Source of the DNA: Oxalobacteraceae bacterium
GTDB taxonomy: Bacteria > Pseudomonadota > Gammaproteobacteria > Burkholderiales > Burkholderiaceae_D
DNA: 21,345 nt
NCBI GenBank assembly: GCA_003537575.1
Contig: DPRS01000072.1
Coordinates: 1 to 21,345, forward strand
Direction: 5' to 3'
The position numbers and the translations under genes are program-made. Position 1 is the first letter of the stretch. Each line of letters opens with the position of its first letter. The notes beneath the pieces were generated by a model. That model was not told the origin of the DNA. It saw nothing but the letters and a program-made list of their open reading frames with translations, and did no database searches. Positions 1 through 6,736 of the stretch are shown here, in pieces.

Positions 1-25
1 TCCGCTCAAACTTGCCTTTTGCCAT
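1..25 (-). CDS. tuf: Elongation factor Tu, N-terminal fragment (cut by window edge)
   Basis: Only the first eight codons are present. On the minus strand they read MAKGKFER, the typical betaproteobacterial EF-Tu N-terminus. EF-Tu is the GTPase that brings aminoacyl-tRNA to the ribosome. The start is supported by an AGGAG ribosome-binding site at 32-36, six bases upstream. The gene follows tRNA-Tyr, tRNA-Gly and tRNA-Thr on the same strand, the classic tufB arrangement, so it is probably co-transcribed with them. The roughly 125-base leader between tRNA-Thr and the start contains a perfect 10-bp palindrome, GGCACGTGCC, at 59-68. The identification rests on a short peptide plus the diagnostic gene order. 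Confidence 0.9.
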
Positions 26-152
26 CTTAGACTCCTAACGATAGTATGAGAATGTTCAGGCACGTGCCCGACCGTCTTGCTGAAACAACTGATCGGCGGA
101 CAAGTTGCCTGCGCCTCACCGCGCCGGCTACCCGGTCCACCAACCCGATATC

Positions 153-227
<75 letters not shown>

Positions 228-272
228 TTGTCTTTTGCCGCCCGATACCTTACGGCACGTTCAGCCCTAACC

Positions 273-346
273 TGGAGCGGGTGAAGGGAATCGAACCCTC
301 GTCATAAGCTTGGAAGGCTTCAGCTCTACCATTGAGCTACACCCGC
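273..346 (-). tRNA. tRNA-Gly (anticodon TCC)
   Basis: The minus strand gives a 74-base cloverleaf with acceptor stem GCGGGTG/CACCCGC, a T loop GTTCGATTC and encoded CCA. The anticodon loop CTTCCAA gives TCC, which reads GGA/GGG glycine codons. It is the middle tRNA of the operon, 45 bases upstream of tRNA-Thr and 60 bases downstream of tRNA-Tyr. Confidence 0.97.
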
Positions 347-406
347 GAGGACTACAATTTTTTACTTCAAAACCACTCTGGTTTTCTCTGCGCCAGTCAT
401 TAGACC

Positions 407-492
407 TGGTGGAGGGGGCTGGATTCGAACCAGCGTACTCGTAAGAGGGCAGATTTACAGTCTGCTGCCATTAACCACTCGGCCACCCCTCC
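407..492 (-). tRNA. tRNA-Tyr (anticodon GTA)
   Basis: The minus strand gives an 86-base class II tRNA with acceptor stem GGAGGGG/CCCCTCC, a long variable arm, the T loop GTTCGAATCC and encoded CCA. The anticodon loop CTGTAAA gives GTA for tyrosine. The long variable arm is expected for bacterial tRNA-Tyr. It is the first gene after the promoter at 507-535. Confidence 0.97.
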
Positions 493-506
493 GCAGGGAA
501 CCCCAA

Positions 507-535
507 ACTATAGATATCGCAGATGCTTTTGTCAA
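507..535 (-). promoter_or_regulatory. Strong sigma70 promoter of the tRNA-tuf operon
   Basis: On the minus strand a perfect -35 TTGACA (530-535) is followed by a 17-bp spacer and a -10 TATAGT (507-512). The predicted start is about 500, a few bases before the tRNA-Tyr 5' end. The stretch after the -10 is G-rich (TTGGGGTTCCC), the type of discriminator found at stable-RNA promoters under stringent control. That regulation is inferred. Confidence 0.9.
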
Positions 536-658
536 CCGGCATTCATCATTTACCCATATTTTTTTATAGAAAAGGGCTTATAGGGTGGCTTGAATGCTGC
601 AACAGGCAGCGCCATGCCGGATCTTTGTTGTGACTATGCCATTATGCTGGATAAATGA

Positions 659-683
659 GCGGGGCCGGAGGCACCGCTTTTTT
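659..683 (+). terminator. Hairpin plus T-tract (intrinsic terminator, plus-strand orientation)
   Basis: GCGGGGCC (659-666) pairs with GGCACCGC (670-677) with one mismatch and a three-base loop, and six T follow at 678-683. In plus orientation this is a textbook intrinsic terminator. No plus-strand gene lies upstream. The minus-strand hydrolase at 700-1692 ends just beyond it, and in that orientation the hairpin is preceded, not followed, by the U-rich side. It may still act in both directions. Nothing else is seen between 536 and 699. Confidence 0.55.
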
Positions 684-699
684 GAGCCGATTCCGTGCT

Positions 700-1692
700 T
701 CAGAAACGGGTTGCGCGCGCTGCACGTAAAAAATTGTCGAGAATGGGCGTGCAATCCAGCAGGCCTGGCGTACCGGCACGATGGAATTCGGGATGCCATT
801 GCAAGCCCATGACGAACGGCGCCTTGCGGTAGCGGATAGCCTCGACGATATTGTCGCTTCCCGATACCGCTTCCACGACCACATCGCGTCCCAGTTCACG
901 CACGGCTTGGTGGTGAATCGAATTCACCAGCGGTTCGGCATAATTGCTGAACAATGGCGCCAGGGTTGATTCCGCGGGAAAACGCAGCGCGTGATAATGA
1001 CTGTCATAGGCTTCATCAACGTGCGGAATGGCGGTGGGCACATCCGTGGCGATATCCTGGTACAGGCTGCCGCCGAAAGCGACATTGATCAGTTGGCAGC
1101 CGCGGCAAACGCCCAGCACAGGCTTTCCGGCTTCAATGAATTCATGCAAAAGCTCAAGTTCGTACATGTCGCGCGCGCGATCACCATTCCATTCGGGGCG
1201 TGTGGCTGTCTGACTGTAGGTTTGCGGCGAGACATCCGCCCCACCTTGCAAAACCAGGCCATCGAGATGCTTGGCATAGTCACGCAAACGAATATTGCTT
1301 GAATGCAATAATCCAGTGTTATTCACGGTCGGAATCATGAACACCAGCACATCGCGTGACATGACCCATTGGGCAATCGATTCTTCGAGATATTGCAAGG
1401 TTTTGCCGCGCAAGCCTTTGGCGCCGGCTTCCGGGTGGAAGATGCGCGCTGAAATACCAATGCGCAAAGTGCGGCGCATCAGGCGGCGGCCGATCTGGTC
1501 TGAGGCGCTGCGCACGCGTCCGGCGACAATTTTCCAGGCCAGCGACCACGGCGCCTCATCCTGTTTTAGGTAGGATGGAATCGCCATGTCTTGATTTTTC
1601 GCGGCTTTATCCAGAGGTGTGCGCTCACCTTCATTAGTCGAAGCTGGCGCAGCAGTGATGACAGGGCTGGAAGGATCTTTTTGATTTGACAT
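700..1692 (-). CDS. Class I glutamine amidotransferase-like hydrolase (gamma-glutamyl-GABA hydrolase / PuuD, peptidase C26 family)
   Basis: A 330-residue cytoplasmic protein related to PuuD, which cleaves gamma-glutamyl-gamma-aminobutyrate in putrescine breakdown. The nucleophile elbow GVCRGCQ places the catalytic Cys at about residue 196, and QWHPE supplies the His and Glu of the triad near 300 and 302. The family motif VNSIHHQAV and the oxyanion-region LQGGADVSP are also present. The first 75 or so residues are a polar, Ala/Ser-rich extension before the core begins at RIGISAR. I chose the ATG at 1692 (MSNQKD). An in-frame ATG at 1755 would add 21 residues, and neither has a clear Shine-Dalgarno. 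No other polyamine genes are adjacent, so the substrate is unproven; a general gamma-glutamyl hydrolase is possible. Confidence 0.85.
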   Translation of the reverse strand: MSNQKDPSSPVITAAPASTNEGERTPLDKAAKNQDMAIPSYLKQDEAPWSLAWKIVAGRVRSASDQIGRRLMRRTLRIGISARIFHPEAGAKGLRGKTLQYLEESIAQWVMSRDVLVFMIPTVNNTGLLHSSNIRLRDYAKHLDGLVLQGGADVSPQTYSQTATRPEWNGDRARDMYELELLHEFIEAGKPVLGVCRGCQLINVAFGGSLYQDIATDVPTAIPHVDEAYDSHYHALRFPAESTLAPLFSNYAEPLVNSIHHQAVRELGRDVVVEAVSGSDNIVEAIRYRKAPFVMGLQWHPEFHRAGTPGLLDCTPILDNFLRAARATRF

Positions 1693-1813
1693 CTGTTCGT
1701 GTATAAGCAAAGAAAGATGTAGACCATCAACAATACCAAAATATCCGGGCATCATCGAAGGTGGATAAAATTCTGCTTGGTTTTCTGATTACTTTTCTAC
1801 TTACTTCATTCTT

Positions 1814-2176
1814 ATGATTACTCTTTACCATAACCCGCGTTGCTCGAAGTCGCGCGAGGCGCTTGCGATTGTGGAAGCATTCTCGCAAGCCCATGGGGTG
1901 CCGCTGGAGATTGTCGATTACCAGAAGACCCCCTTGAACCTCGAACAATTGCGCCAATTGCATCGCCAATTGGGTAGCGCAGGGCGCGACATGGTGCGCA
2001 CGAATGAAGAAGAATACGCGGCGCTGAATCTGGCGCAGGCTGACGATGCCGGACTGCTGGCGGCTCTGGCCAGCCATCCGCGCCTGTTACAGCGACCGGT
2101 TGTGGTCTTCCGCGAGCGCGCGCTGATTGCGCGTCCGCCGGAACGATTGCATGCCTGGCTAGGGCAAGAAAGCTAG
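1814..2176 (+). CDS. ArsC/YfgD-family arsenate reductase-like protein
   Basis: A 120-residue cytoplasmic protein of the ArsC thioredoxin-fold family. NPRCSKSREAL near the N-terminus places the conserved redox Cys at residue 10, and RPVVVF and ARPPERL near the C-terminus match the anion-binding and closing segments of the family. Length and motifs fit the YfgD-type branch (glutaredoxin-dependent arsenate reductase class). No arsR, arsB or acr3 gene is nearby, so a housekeeping role is as likely as arsenic resistance. The start at 1814 is the only ATG that leaves the N-terminal beta strand intact; no good ribosome-binding site precedes it. It converges on the response-regulator gene across a long stem-loop. 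Confidence 0.88.
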   Translation: MITLYHNPRCSKSREALAIVEAFSQAHGVPLEIVDYQKTPLNLEQLRQLHRQLGSAGRDMVRTNEEEYAALNLAQADDAGLLAALASHPRLLQRPVVVFRERALIARPPERLHAWLGQES

Positions 2177-2190
2177 TCCACCTGGTCAAT

Positions 2191-2238
2191 CCGGTTCAAT
2201 ACCCGGCAAGCCGGGCTGCTTGCCGCGCACTGAACCGG
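2191..2238. terminator. Long two-part stem-loop between convergent genes
   Basis: CCGGTTCA (2191-2198) pairs perfectly with TGAACCGG (2231-2238). After a symmetric five-base internal loop, CGGCAAGC (2204-2211) pairs perfectly with GCTTGCCG (2218-2225) around a six-base loop. It sits in the 77-base gap between the stops of the arsC-like gene and the response regulator, so a bidirectional terminator or 3'-end barrier is likely. There is no T-tract on either side. Confidence 0.5.
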
Positions 2239-2253
2239 GCATGCCTTGCTGGC

Positions 2254-3867
2254 TTACTCGCGGCCATGCTTGCGAATGATTTGCCGATGCAAATCCGCCA
2301 GAGGCGGCAGGCGCGGGTTGGTCGGTTCGAGCTGCCGGACCTTGTCGATCAGCAGCCGGCACCGCTCGCTCAACTGCTTATCCCATCCAAGATTTTCCAG
2401 GTATTTCAGGATTGCGACGGCGCCATTGAATACCACTTGCGGATTTTCCGGCAGCTTTTGCACTGCCGCCAGCATCAACTCCACCGCTCCCTTGTAATCG
2501 CCCTGGCGGGCCTTGTCGGCGCCGGAAGTCACCAGTTCGACCACTTGGCGCCGGCTTTCCCTGGAAGTCTTTTCCGCCAGATCGGCGCGGCCGTGTTGTT
2601 CGAAGACGCTCATGGCCTTTGCCATTTCGGCGCCGTTGGCGGCATTGTTCATGACGTCAAGCATGACTTCGATGGCGCCCTGTTCCAGGTTATTGGCCAG
2701 GCAACTGCCGGCCAATAGCATTTTCATCTCTGCCGACATGCCGATCGGCTCACGGCTGGCTGCGACAGCCGCTTCGAGCTCTTCGGCGGCACGGGTCTTG
2801 TCCCCCAGAGATTCATGCAGCAAGGCGGAAGACAGCGCGCGGCAGGCCGGCATCTTGTCATTGCCATTCAGGGATTTTTGCAAATCGCGGATGACTGTTG
2901 CGGCTTGCTGGCTGTCACCCTTGGTGACCAGGGTCTTGACTAGTTTGACATGGTCTTCGGGGTCGCGAAATTCGGAATATTTTGCCTTGCTGACGACTTG
3001 CTGGAATGAGCGTTCAGCTATCCCGACATCGCCGGCTGCGAGCGCCACATCGCCCAGCTTGCGCAAACGCCGCACGGCATGCGGCGAAATGGCCACTGCG
3101 CCTTCAAGAACTGCCTGGGCCTGGGAAATCTGGCCGATTTTTTCATGCGTCTTGGCCAGCCAGTCGTAGGCATCCATGTACTTGCTGTTTTCTTCCACCA
3201 GTTCGGTCAGGATGTTCTCGGCCTCGTCGAGACGATCCTGATGGTAAAGCGCTTTGGCTAGTCCCAGGCGAGCCCAGGCGACTGTCCGCAATTCGATCAA
3301 TTGGCGGTAAATCTGTTCGGCTTGCTGGGCATCGCCCTGCGCCATGAGCAATTCTGCCCGCAAGCGCAGGAAATCGTTGGCATGCCGCGGCTGGTTTGCC
3401 TCTCCTTCGACGCAAGCCAGCACCGCCTCCGGCAGGCGGCTTTGGCGAATCAGTTCATGCACCGGCTGGAAAATCCCGCGCTTGTCGATGGCCCGCACGA
3501 TGCGCTCGAGTAGCATGTCGGCGGTGAAGGGCTTGAGAATGTAGTCGGTTGGCCCCAGTTCTGCGGCACTCATGACCTTGCCATGGGCGCGTTCGGCGGT
3601 AACGATGAAGTAGATGGCCCACAGAGGGATGACCTGGTTATGGCGCAAATCTTCCAGCAATTGCTGGCCGTCCTGGCCTTCACCGAGGTCGTATTCGCAG
3701 ATGATGAGATCGTAAGACTTTTGTTGCAGCTGGCGAATGGCCGTACCGGCGCTGACCGCATGCTCGATTTTGGTCAATTGACACAAATTCAGCATATTGT
3801 GCAGATTCGCCCGCATCGCCGAATTGGGATCGATGATCAGCGCGGTAAGTTTGCTGAAATCTTTCAT
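2254..3867 (-). CDS. Response regulator receiver protein with C-terminal TPR repeats, atypical receiver
   Basis: A 537-residue cytoplasmic protein. Residues 5-122 form a CheY-like receiver (LTALIIDPNS at strand 1, IVTAE with Thr90, ILKPF with Lys111). The rest is a helical TPR superhelix, with repeat-like segments such as AWARLGLAKALYHQDRLDEAENIL and further ones to the C-terminus. The position equivalent to the phosphoacceptor Asp (CheY Asp57) is Glu58 in LIICEYDLG, and one of the acidic-pocket residues is Pro14 (IIDPN). Phosphorylation is therefore doubtful, and the domain may be fixed in an on-like state or serve as a binding module. No histidine kinase or output DNA-binding domain is present. 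The TPR half suggests a protein-scaffold role. No clear ribosome-binding site is seen before the ATG. Confidence 0.88.
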   Translation of the reverse strand: MKDFSKLTALIIDPNSAMRANLHNMLNLCQLTKIEHAVSAGTAIRQLQQKSYDLIICEYDLGEGQDGQQLLEDLRHNQVIPLWAIYFIVTAERAHGKVMSAAELGPTDYILKPFTADMLLERIVRAIDKRGIFQPVHELIRQSRLPEAVLACVEGEANQPRHANDFLRLRAELLMAQGDAQQAEQIYRQLIELRTVAWARLGLAKALYHQDRLDEAENILTELVEENSKYMDAYDWLAKTHEKIGQISQAQAVLEGAVAISPHAVRRLRKLGDVALAAGDVGIAERSFQQVVSKAKYSEFRDPEDHVKLVKTLVTKGDSQQAATVIRDLQKSLNGNDKMPACRALSSALLHESLGDKTRAAEELEAAVAASREPIGMSAEMKMLLAGSCLANNLEQGAIEVMLDVMNNAANGAEMAKAMSVFEQHGRADLAEKTSRESRRQVVELVTSGADKARQGDYKGAVELMLAAVQKLPENPQVVFNGAVAILKYLENLGWDKQLSERCRLLIDKVRQLEPTNPRLPPLADLHRQIIRKHGRE

Positions 3868-4007
3868 CTGTTATGCATGAAGGCGGAGGAGTACGCTGAG
3901 CACCTGGATATATGACGGTGTTTGTCAGTATATTATGGGCAGGCTTCAAAATACGAGAGCAGTGTTGCTTTAAAACACGTCCTCGGCACCATTCTCCAGT
4001 GATTGCA

Positions 4008-4031
4008 GGGTCGGATAATGGACTCCGACCC
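4008..4031. repeat. REP-like palindromic hairpin
   Basis: GGGTCGGA (4008-4015) and TCCGACCC (4024-4031) form a perfect 8-bp stem with an eight-base loop. It lies in the 189-base gap between the DUF2905 stop and the response-regulator start. The wording GGGGTCGGAGTCC followed by AATTTATTCC resembles REP/Y1-transposase-associated palindromes I recall from other proteobacteria. I see no second copy in this window, so this could equally be the 3' stem-loop of the midA-DUF2905 transcript. Confidence 0.4.
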
Positions 4032-4056
4032 CAATTTATTCCAGACCGAATCCACT

Positions 4057-4251
4057 CTAGAGTAGCTTGGCAATGGTCAGCACCAGCAGATACCACACCA
4101 GCGCAGAGCCGAAAGGCAGGCAGACGGTCTGTCCGAACAGGCGGAAGCGGATGTCGCCGGGCACCCGCCCCACGCCCAGTTTTTCCAGCCAGGGCAGCAG
4201 CGCGGAAAAAATCATCAGGGCGAGAAATATGACGGCCAGCCAGCGTGTCAT
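4057..4251 (-). CDS. DUF2905 family small membrane protein
   Basis: A 64-residue inner-membrane protein with two predicted transmembrane helices, roughly residues 4-20 and 46-63. Between them is the family signature: WLEKLGVGRVPGDIRFR, then a short strand-like segment ending in PFGSAL. DUF2905 has no established function. The gene starts 21 bases after the midA-like stop on the same strand, and a GGAG lies about nine bases before the ATG at 4251, so the two are probably co-transcribed. Length is normal for the family. Confidence 0.9.
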   Translation of the reverse strand: MTRWLAVIFLALMIFSALLPWLEKLGVGRVPGDIRFRLFGQTVCLPFGSALVWYLLVLTIAKLL

Positions 4252-4272
4252 CGCGCTGCTCCGGCACGGATC

Positions 4273-5433
4273 TTACAGTTTGTAGCTGCGGTCATTGCGG
4301 GCGAACTTTTCGGGTAATTCCACGTGCGTGCCGACGACCAGCACCTTGAAGAGCTCGCCCATTTCAGCAGGCGAGGTCAGCTTTTGCAGGGCGTTGGCTT
4401 GCGGGAGATAGCGCAGCTGGTCGGTCGGCGAGGTACGCAGCAGGATGTCGCCGATGCCGGCATCGAGCAAAAACGCCGCCTGGCTGGCATAGCCGAGCAG
4501 AGCGAGTCCGCCATCGACGGCGGCGCGGGCCATGGCGGTGAAGTCGACATGAGCGGTGATGTCCTGCAGACCGGGATGGAAAAAGGGATCGTCGTGGGAG
4601 TGGTGACGGTAATGACACATCAGAGTGCCATGGGCACGCTGCCCCAGATAGTATTCCGCCGCCGGGAAGCCGTAGTCGACCAGAATGGCGGCGCCGCCGT
4701 GGCCGTTCTGGTCATAGCCGGCGACCAGCATCTCGGCCAGGGAGCGCATGAAGGCGATCGACAGCGGATGCACTTCGGTGACATAGCCGACCGGCAGCTT
4801 CTCAGCGTCGGGGATTTGCGCCACCAGGGACGGTGGACAGGGATGATCGCGGAACACGAAGCGCTTGTCGGCCAGGCCGATGCCGCGTTCTTTCCAGCCT
4901 TGCGCGGTTTTTACCACCAGGTTGACCGGCATCGCATCGAGCACTTCATTGCCCAGCACAACGCCGGAAAAAGCGGATGGAAAATGGTCCAGCCAGGTCA
5001 CTTGCGGAAAGCCGCGCAGGGTTTCCTTTTGCCGCGCCCTCAATTCGCCCGAGAGTTCAACGATGGAATAACGGTGCACGGCCACGCCCATGGCGGCCAG
5101 TTCGGTGAGGACGTCGCGCGCCAGCTTGCCGGTGCCGGCGCCGAATTCGATGATTTGCGGGGCGCTTTGCGCCATCAGACCGGCCGCCGCGTGCGCCAGG
5201 GTTTCGCCAAAAAGCGGCGTGATTTCCGGCGCGGTTGTAAAATCCCCGTCTTTGCCGAGTTTTGCCGCACCGCCACTGTAATAGCCCAATCCTGGCGCAT
5301 ACAAGGCCAGTTCCATAAAACGCGCAAAGGAAATCCACCCCGAATTGTGGCGGATATCGTTGGCGATCATGGTTTGCAGGGAGCGGGATGCGTACAGGGC
5401 ATCCGCGGACGGTTCGGGCAGGTTCAATTGCAT
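4273..5433 (-). CDS. MidA-type SAM-dependent methyltransferase (COG1565, NDUFAF7 homologue)
   Basis: A 386-residue protein of the MidA/NDUFAF7 family. The family block GDFTTAPEITPLFGE (about residues 63-77) is followed by the SAM-binding motif IIEFGAGTGKLARDVL (about 94-109), then VVLGNEVLDAMPVN and VDYGFPAAEYY. The mitochondrial homologue methylates an arginine of complex I subunit NDUFS2; the bacterial substrate is not settled, so a respiratory-complex role is only an analogy. The start ATG at 5433 has no ribosome-binding site, but a TACAAT -10-like hexamer ends six bases before it, suggesting a leaderless message. The gene diverges from the pteridine-reductase operon and is followed by the DUF2905 gene. 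Confidence 0.88.
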   Translation of the reverse strand: MQLNLPEPSADALYASRSLQTMIANDIRHNSGWISFARFMELALYAPGLGYYSGGAAKLGKDGDFTTAPEITPLFGETLAHAAAGLMAQSAPQIIEFGAGTGKLARDVLTELAAMGVAVHRYSIVELSGELRARQKETLRGFPQVTWLDHFPSAFSGVVLGNEVLDAMPVNLVVKTAQGWKERGIGLADKRFVFRDHPCPPSLVAQIPDAEKLPVGYVTEVHPLSIAFMRSLAEMLVAGYDQNGHGGAAILVDYGFPAAEYYLGQRAHGTLMCHYRHHSHDDPFFHPGLQDITAHVDFTAMARAAVDGGLALLGYASQAAFLLDAGIGDILLRTSPTDQLRYLPQANALQKLTSPAEMGELFKVLVVGTHVELPEKFARNDRSYKL

Positions 5434-5439
5434 GGCGCT

Positions 5440-5445
5440 ATTGTA
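5440..5445 (-). promoter_or_regulatory. Candidate -10 element placing a leaderless start on the midA-like gene
   Basis: On the minus strand TACAAT is followed by six bases (AGCGCC) and then the ATG at 5433, so transcription would begin at or next to the A of the start codon. No convincing -35 is seen 16-18 bp upstream, and no Shine-Dalgarno sequence fits between. Confidence 0.35.
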
Positions 5446-5545
5446 GTGAAAACGGTAAATGCCTAGGGAAAATTTCGTCTTTGGTCGTCATCGCTCAAGG
5501 CAGTGTGTAAGGCAATCTTGTTTGCCGTAACGCAAGAATAAGCAA

Positions 5546-6325
5546 ATGACCCCGTATATGACAGCAAATCGACAAAAAGTTGCACTGGTGACAGGCGGCG
5601 CCAAGCGCATTGGCCGCGCCATTGCCCTGGCGCTGGCCGAGCGGGGCTGGGATGTGGCAATTCATTATGGCCAATCCGGCAACGATGCCGCCGAATCGGT
5701 GCGCGCAATCGAGGCGCTTGGCCGACGCGCGGTGGCATTGCAGTGCGACCTGGCCGATGAAGCCGCGGTGAAGGAATTGCTGCCGCGCGCGGCGGCGGCG
5801 CTTGGCCCGGTGCAATGCATCGTCAACAATGCCTCGCTGTTCGATTACGACGATGCCGCCAGCTTCGACTATGCGCGGCTGGATGCCCACATGCATGCCA
5901 ACCTAGGCGCTCCCGTGCTGCTGGCGCGCTGCCTGCACGATGCCACGCCCGCCGGCGGCCAGTCGGTAGTGGTCAACCTGCTCGACCAGAAACTGTATAA
6001 CCTGAACCCGGATTTTTTATCGTATACGCTGTCCAAGGCCAGCTTGCACGCCGCCACAACGGTGCTGGCACAGGCGCTGGCGCCGAAGCTGCGGGTAGTC
6101 GGCGTGGCGCCAGGCATTAGCCTGGTGTCCGGCGAACAGACCGAGGACGGCTTCGCCAAGGCGCACCAGCTGACGCCGCTGGGCAAGTCCAGCACGCCGG
6201 ACGATATTGCCGCGGCGGTCTGCTTCGTTGCCGAAGCGCCGGCGATTACCGGCACTACCCTGGTCGTCGATGGCGGCCAGCACTTGATTCCCCTGCAACG
6301 CGATGTGATGTTCATCGCCAAATAA
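5546..6325 (+). CDS. Pteridine reductase-like SDR (PTR1/FolM type)
   Basis: A 259-residue cytoplasmic short-chain dehydrogenase. The cofactor motif is TGGAKRIG (residues 16-23); the Arg in place of the usual Gly-Ile is typical of NADPH-specific pteridine reductases. The catalytic set is Asp147 (NLLDQK), Tyr160 and Lys164 (YTLSK), the same Asp-Tyr-Lys triad and spacing as trypanosomatid PTR1, where Asp replaces the classical Ser. NNAS (94-97) and the C-terminal VVDGGQ are also present. The likely reaction is NADPH-dependent reduction of dihydropterins or dihydrofolate. It lies 12 bases upstream of folB, which supports a pterin substrate. The start could be the ATG at 5546 or the one at 5558; neither has a good ribosome-binding site. 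Confidence 0.87.
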   Translation: MTPYMTANRQKVALVTGGAKRIGRAIALALAERGWDVAIHYGQSGNDAAESVRAIEALGRRAVALQCDLADEAAVKELLPRAAAALGPVQCIVNNASLFDYDDAASFDYARLDAHMHANLGAPVLLARCLHDATPAGGQSVVVNLLDQKLYNLNPDFLSYTLSKASLHAATTVLAQALAPKLRVVGVAPGISLVSGEQTEDGFAKAHQLTPLGKSSTPDDIAAAVCFVAEAPAITGTTLVVDGGQHLIPLQRDVMFIAK

Positions 6326-6337
6326 CTTATCGAAACT

Positions 6338-6733
6338 ATGCTTGCCACCCTCTTTCACCCGGAACTCTCGGATTGCCGACGCTTGTTCCTGCGCAATTAC
6401 GAAGTCCAGATCAATATCGGCGTGCACGATTTCGAAAAACGCGGCGAACAGCGCGTGCTGATCAATGTCGACCTGTTCATTCCGCTGGCGTTGTCGACGC
6501 CGAAGGCGGACCAGCTCGATGAAGTCGTCGATTATGATTTCATGCGCGCCACCATCGCCCGCCGCATGGCCGAGGGCCACATCCATTTGCAGGAAACCCT
6601 GTGCGACGATGTCGCGCGGGCGATGCTGGCGCATCCGAAGGTGCGGGCGGTGCGGGTCTCGACCGAAAAACCGGATGTCTATCCGGATTGCGATTCGGTC
6701 GGGGTGGAAGTGTTTCAAGTGAAGGAGCAGTAA
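6338..6733 (+). CDS. folB: Dihydroneopterin aldolase
   Basis: A 131-residue FolB-family protein that splits 7,8-dihydroneopterin into 6-hydroxymethyl-dihydropterin and glycolaldehyde in folate synthesis. The core begins at LFLRNYEVQINIGVHDFEK; VVDYDF supplies the conserved active-site Tyr66, and VRVSTEKPD supplies the catalytic Lys111. Homologues form ring-shaped tetramers stacked as octamers. It sits 12 bases after the pteridine reductase and three bases before ttcA, so all three are one operon. The first dozen residues (MLATLFHPELSD) precede the fold and are a common extension in Burkholderiales-type proteins. Confidence 0.9.
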   Translation: MLATLFHPELSDCRRLFLRNYEVQINIGVHDFEKRGEQRVLINVDLFIPLALSTPKADQLDEVVDYDFMRATIARRMAEGHIHLQETLCDDVARAMLAHPKVRAVRVSTEKPDVYPDCDSVGVEVFQVKEQ

Positions 6734-6736
6734 GAA

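Noticed and set aside
4324..5466. A 380-codon plus-strand open frame
   Set aside because: Antisense to the MidA-type methyltransferase with the usual shadow composition.
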